Source: RUG13091 sp045113315 (GTDB lineage: Bacteria; Bacillota_I; Bacilli_A; RFN20; CAG-826). From it: a DNA stretch of 64,000 nt. Of this stretch, positions 60,617-64,000 are shown one piece after another. Both the position numbers and the translations under genes were made by a program. The first letter of the stretch is position 1; every line of letters begins with the position of its first letter. The stretch covers positions 62,001-126,000 of the forward strand of contig JBGUIX010000001.1 of the NCBI GenBank assembly GCA_045113315.1, read 5' to 3'. The notes under the pieces were generated by a model that saw nothing but the letters and a program-made list of their open reading frames with translations, had not been told where the DNA came from and ran no database searches.

Positions 60617-61093
60617 TTATTCTTTTTCTTTCAATAAAATAATTGCTTCCGCTTTAACGGCCTCTCCTTTACCAACAGCATCAAAGCCTTCATTTGTTCC
60701 AGCTTTAATCGATACTTTATCTAAGTCAACATTTAATAATGTTGCAACATTTTCTCTCATCTTTAAAATATATGGTTTTAATTTTGGTTTTTCTAATGAA
60801 ATAGAAATATCGACATTATTCACCACATATCCTTTCTCGTTCATCAACTTAACTACTGATCTCACGATAAAGGCGCTATCCATATCTTTATATTTATTAT
60901 CATTATCAGGGAAATGAGTTCCTAAATCACCTAACGCTAAAGCGCCTAAAATAGATTCTGCTAAAGCGTGGTATAAGACATCACCATCAGAATGAGCTAA
61001 TTCTCCACGCTCAAAAGGAACGATGACTCCGCCTAAAATTAATTTTCTATTTTCCACTAATGCGTGTATGTCACTTGCAAAACCAATTCTCAT
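60617..61093 (-). CDS. ispF: 2-C-methyl-D-erythritol 2,4-cyclodiphosphate synthase
   Basis: 158 residues, normal length. Zinc-binding SDIHAL (Asp and His), HSDGDVLYHALAESILGALALGDLGTHFPD and the substrate loop AGTNEGFDAVGKGEAV. It forms the cyclic diphosphate of the MEP isoprenoid pathway, so the organism makes isopentenyl units without mevalonate. It starts at the ychF stop (one-base overlap). Confidence 0.96.
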   Translation of the reverse strand: MRIGFASDIHALVENRKLILGGVIVPFERGELAHSDGDVLYHALAESILGALALGDLGTHFPDNDNKYKDMDSAFIVRSVVKLMNEKGYVVNNVDISISLEKPKLKPYILKMRENVATLLNVDLDKVSIKAGTNEGFDAVGKGEAVKAEAIILLKEKE

Positions 61094-62208
61094 TATTTTT
61101 TACCTGAAACATTAAATTTAAAGAACATGATATCTCCATCTTTTGGATAATATCCCTTACCTTCAGTACGTAATTTGCCAGCTTCTTTAACAGCGGTTTC
61201 GCTTCCTAATGTTTTGATAGCCTCAAATGGATAAACTTCCGCACAGATAAAACCTCTTTGGAAATCAGTATGGATAACTCCAGCACATTCAGGAGCGCTA
61301 TAACCATTTTTAAATGTCCAAGCACGACATTCATCAGGACCAACCGTAAAGAAAGTTGATAAATTTAATAATCTATACGTCGCTTTAATAACTTTAGTTA
61401 AACCAGACTCGGTGACATTTAAATCTTTTAAATATTCCGCTCTATCTTCTGGGGATAATTCCGATAATTCACTTTCAATTTCGCATGATACTGGTATAAC
61501 TTCATTATTCTCTTTATGAGCATAATCCACTACTAACTTGTAATTAGTCGCATTATCTAAATTTGATAAATCATCTTCGCTGACATTAGCGACATAAATA
61601 ATCGGTTTCTTGGTTAATAAGTGATAACTCTTTAGATATAATTCTTGTTCCTCGTTAAATGAAACACTTCTAGCGGGTCGACCTTGTTCAAGCGCTTCTT
61701 TAAGTGGAGTTAAGATACTCATTTCAAGCATCGATTCTTTATCCTTTTGGATTCTTGCTTTATTAGCGATCTTATCAATACGTTTACTAACGGTATCTAA
61801 ATCCGCCATAACGAGTTCAAGATTAATTACTTCAATATCTCTTATTGGATCAACACTACCTTCAACGTGAACAATATCTTCACTTTCAAAACAACGGACA
61901 ACTTCCACAATAGCGTCGCATTCACGTATGTGAGATAGAAATTGGTTGCCTAATCCTTCACCTTTGGAGGCACCTCTAACTAATCCAGCAATATCATAGA
62001 ATTCGACAGTCGCTGGGATAGTTCTTTCAGGTTTAAATAAATTAGATAAAAAATCTAATCTTTCATCAGGAACATTCACCACACCAGTATTTGGATTGAT
62101 AGTCGCGAAAGGATAATTCGCTGCTTCAACATGCGAATTCGTTATCGCGTTAAATAGAGTGGATTTACCGACATTTGGTAATCCGACAATTCCTGCTTTT
62201 AATCCCAT
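61093..62208 (-). CDS. ychF: Ribosome-binding ATPase YchF/EngD
   Basis: About 371 residues. OBG-type P-loop protein: GIVGLPNVGKSTLFNAIT (G1), DIAGLVRGASKGEGLGNQFLSHIRECDAIVEVV (G3), and at the G4 position YVANVSEDD, the NxxE form that favours ATP over GTP. A TGS domain lies at the C-terminus. The ATG at 62206-62208 has AGAGG 7 bases upstream and gives the usual family length; a longer frame (to 62265) runs into the promoter. TATAAT lies about 26 bases upstream. Confidence 0.96.
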   Translation of the reverse strand: MGLKAGIVGLPNVGKSTLFNAITNSHVEAANYPFATINPNTGVVNVPDERLDFLSNLFKPERTIPATVEFYDIAGLVRGASKGEGLGNQFLSHIRECDAIVEVVRCFESEDIVHVEGSVDPIRDIEVINLELVMADLDTVSKRIDKIANKARIQKDKESMLEMSILTPLKEALEQGRPARSVSFNEEQELYLKSYHLLTKKPIIYVANVSEDDLSNLDNATNYKLVVDYAHKENNEVIPVSCEIESELSELSPEDRAEYLKDLNVTESGLTKVIKATYRLLNLSTFFTVGPDECRAWTFKNGYSAPECAGVIHTDFQRGFICAEVYPFEAIKTLGSETAVKEAGKLRTEGKGYYPKDGDIMFFKFNVSGKK

Positions 62209-62291
62209 ATCTAAACCTCTTAGTTCCATAGTATTATACGAGTTTGACATTATTAAAACAAACAAAAATATTTTGTTTATATAATAATGCT

Positions 62292-64000
62292 CTACTGTTT
62301 CAAAGCGGTTAACGGATCTAGTTTGTTCAAACGATGGGCAATAAATAAAGAAGAGGCAATAGAAATAAAGAAGGCTAAAACAAACATATAAACCAAAGAT
62401 AAAGCGTTAAAAGAAAATGAAAATGATGTTCCTGATTGTCTGGATAATTCCTCGCTTATCACAAATGAGATGATAATTAGTTCAATCGAAGAAAGAATAA
62501 AGGAAATTAGACACATAATTAAGCTATGTGTTAAAGAAAATTTTCTTGATTCCTTTTTACTTAAACCGATACATCTCACTAAGCCGATATCCTTTTTATT
62601 TTCAAAAACATAAAGATAATTACAAATCGATAACAATATCGTTGAGATAATAACTGCGATAATCGAAAAACACATTAAAGCAATTTCAATATAAGAGCAA
62701 ACTGTATTGATGCTTTTGCTTATTTCCTTCATCGGTTCCTCTATTTGAAAATCAGGAAAGGCAATCGTTAATTTCTTCGCTACGAGAGATATTTCTTTTT
62801 TATTTTTCACATCCACCATGATGGAATTTACTCCTAAATCAAATGCCGAAACTTCTAACATTGTTTGAAAAAATAATAAAGGCCAATATTGATTATGATA
62901 AATGCAGTTTTCATCCATATCGATAACACCACAAACCTGAACTTTTGTTGTTTTAAATTTTCTTATTAATTCGCCATCACTATTTCGATTTTGAAAATAT
63001 AGATAGGCAACTTCTAATTCCTTATTAAGACATTCCCCCTCATATAAAGATTTATTAAGTTTTGATGATATTAGTATTTCGTGATAACTATTTGGTAATC
63101 TTCCGTACTGCAAAGGGTAATTATAGTTTTTAAAATTCATTCCGCCTTTGATTGATTCAGAAAAATGACCTGATATAACCTTGTCAGGAAGTTTTAGATT
63201 CTCATTTTCATTCATTACTGTATTTGTGTTGATATCAATAGTTTCACTTAACGCATCTTCATCGCTAGAAAAATACATATAATTAGCGAATCCATACATC
63301 ATAGATGAAGGGTAAATAGCATAACCGGAATTACTTCCAAATATAGGGTTTTCAATCATCCCAGTCATGTCCTTAAATAAATCGTAATAATAGATTGGTA
63401 TATCCGCTAAAGTATTAGAAAAAACTAGTATTCTTTTACGTAAATCAGGCATATTTGCCTTTTCTAATAGTGGAAAATAGACTTTATTGGCAATCTCAAA
63501 TATAAAAGGAGACAATTCTTTATCGCTATATCCTTTTTCTAAGAAAGAATAATTATTTGTAGTTAGGTATATGTAGTATATCTTTTTTAGAATCCAAGGC
63601 ACGCTTACTTCTTCCTCGATATTATCAGTTATAGGAAACCTCATTCTTGTTTCAAACATATACTCATTCCACATGTGATTGGTGTGATATATGCCAGCTT
63701 CTTTTTCTAAAGTAAAACCAATAACTGTTAATAGTTGTTCATCACTATATTCCCAATTATCATTTCTGAAGTCGAAATATATTCTTAATGGCGATGTTTG
63801 TAGATATCTAGATAATGATGTCACTGTTCTTTCAATTTTTAGTCCATAACAGATGTCATAAACCATATCAATTGTTAAAGATAGAACAACTTCATCATCA
63901 CTTAGAGTTCCTATTTGTTCTGGATATATAGTTTCCGGTTTATTAGTATCAAGCCAACGATACTCATTAATGTGTCTAGCCGTTAATCCTTCAATCGGTG
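62292..64000 (-). CDS. ABC transporter permease, FtsX/MacB-like, N-terminus outside the window
   Basis: At least 569 residues; the frame stays open to the right edge, so a start at 63866 would be artificial. The extracytoplasmic part has GTLSDDEVVLS and YGRLPNSYHEILIS, both of the MacB_PCD type. The C-terminal ~130 residues are the FtsX domain: three membrane helices with FENKKDIGLVRCIGLSKKESRKFSLTHSL between them, ending LNKLDPLTALKQ. The chain resembles lipoprotein- or peptide-exporter permeases. Its ATPase partner is not in the window. Confidence 0.85.
   Translation of the reverse strand, partial: PIEGLTARHINEYRWLDTNKPETIYPEQIGTLSDDEVVLSLTIDMVYDICYGLKIERTVTSLSRYLQTSPLRIYFDFRNDNWEYSDEQLLTVIGFTLEKEAGIYHTNHMWNEYMFETRMRFPITDNIEEEVSVPWILKKIYYIYLTTNNYSFLEKGYSDKELSPFIFEIANKVYFPLLEKANMPDLRKRILVFSNTLADIPIYYYDLFKDMTGMIENPIFGSNSGYAIYPSSMMYGFANYMYFSSDEDALSETIDINTNTVMNENENLKLPDKVISGHFSESIKGGMNFKNYNYPLQYGRLPNSYHEILISSKLNKSLYEGECLNKELEVAYLYFQNRNSDGELIRKFKTTKVQVCGVIDMDENCIYHNQYWPLLFFQTMLEVSAFDLGVNSIMVDVKNKKEISLVAKKLTIAFPDFQIEEPMKEISKSINTVCSYIEIALMCFSIIAVIISTILLSICNYLYVFENKKDIGLVRCIGLSKKESRKFSLTHSLIMCLISFILSSIELIIISFVISEELSRQSGTSFSFSFNALSLVYMFVLAFFISIASSLFIAHRLNKLDPLTALKQ

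Noticed and set aside
1..64000. CRISPR arrays, insertion sequences, prophage genes, replication origin
   Set aside because: No spaced repeat array, transposase, phage protein or DnaA-box cluster was recognised on either strand.

Overview
Organism: an AT-rich chromosome segment from a Gram-positive member of the class Bacilli, probably an uncultured, gut-type lineage near the Erysipelotrichales/RF39/Acholeplasma side of the class (inference). The support is RNA polymerase delta (rpoE) directly after argS as in Bacilli, long-form HPF, secreted proteins held by a C-terminal membrane helix and basic tail, strong intrinsic terminators, and TGA used as an ordinary stop (so not the mycoplasma code). 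ATP-type PEP carboxykinase, PduL phosphotransacylase and superoxide reductase suggest an anaerobic fermenter. No insertion sequence, prophage or CRISPR array was seen. Layout: (1) 1-9.3 kb, minus strand: two secreted beta-helix-like proteins, a membrane glycosyltransferase 2, a partner-switching cassette (STAS; SpoIIE-type phosphatase fused to an RsbW-like ATPase; STAS fused to an APH-type kinase) and a LytS-like sensor with a response regulator carrying a SARP-type winged helix. A 17-bp direct-repeat element lies at the same distance from the -10 box in front of the glycosyltransferase and of the surface protein, so the two-component system probably controls both. (2) 9.4-30.5 kb: a surface polysaccharide locus with phosphoglycosyl transferase, glycosyltransferases, EpsG-type polymerase, flippase, rfbA/rfbC/rfbB without rfbD, and a DegT aminotransferase followed by an unusual acid-making and ligating set (Ldh2-type dehydrogenase, ATP-grasp, DRE-TIM aldolase fused to a DUF115-like domain, HAD phosphatase) and pckA. 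A divergent GT4 gene and a second unit (chain-length regulator plus O-antigen ligase/polymerase) complete it. (3) 30.6-38 kb: superoxide reductase, deoxyinosine glycosylase, two tandem membrane-anchored EndA-type nucleases with Ig-like domains, aminopeptidase C. (4) 38-45.5 kb: two unknown proteins, HAD phosphatase, HPF, metK behind a SAM-type riboswitch with terminator, TSCPD protein, PduL, MgtE, GtrA. (5) 45.5-46.6 kb: tRNA-Leu and a MntA/HepT-type toxin-antitoxin pair with a repeated operator. (6) 46.7-56.8 kb: oligoendopeptidase F, LemA-like protein, HAD phosphatase, S1 protein, pgi, five tRNAs, a lipid kinase/acyltransferase/APH operon, a NifU-domain protein, tRNA-Gln and an MgtC-family protein. 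(7) 56.8-64 kb, minus strand: CysQ, NrnA-like DHH protein, rpoE, argS, ispF, ychF, and an ABC permease running off the end. The only non-coding stretch over 300 bases is 52197-52870, which holds the tRNA array. Most striking points: the SARP-type repeat regulon, the sigma-less partner switch beside a polysaccharide synthase, the acyl-sugar-like pathway, and several genes whose promoter -10 box lies only 6-15 bases before the ATG, implying leaderless or near-leaderless mRNAs.
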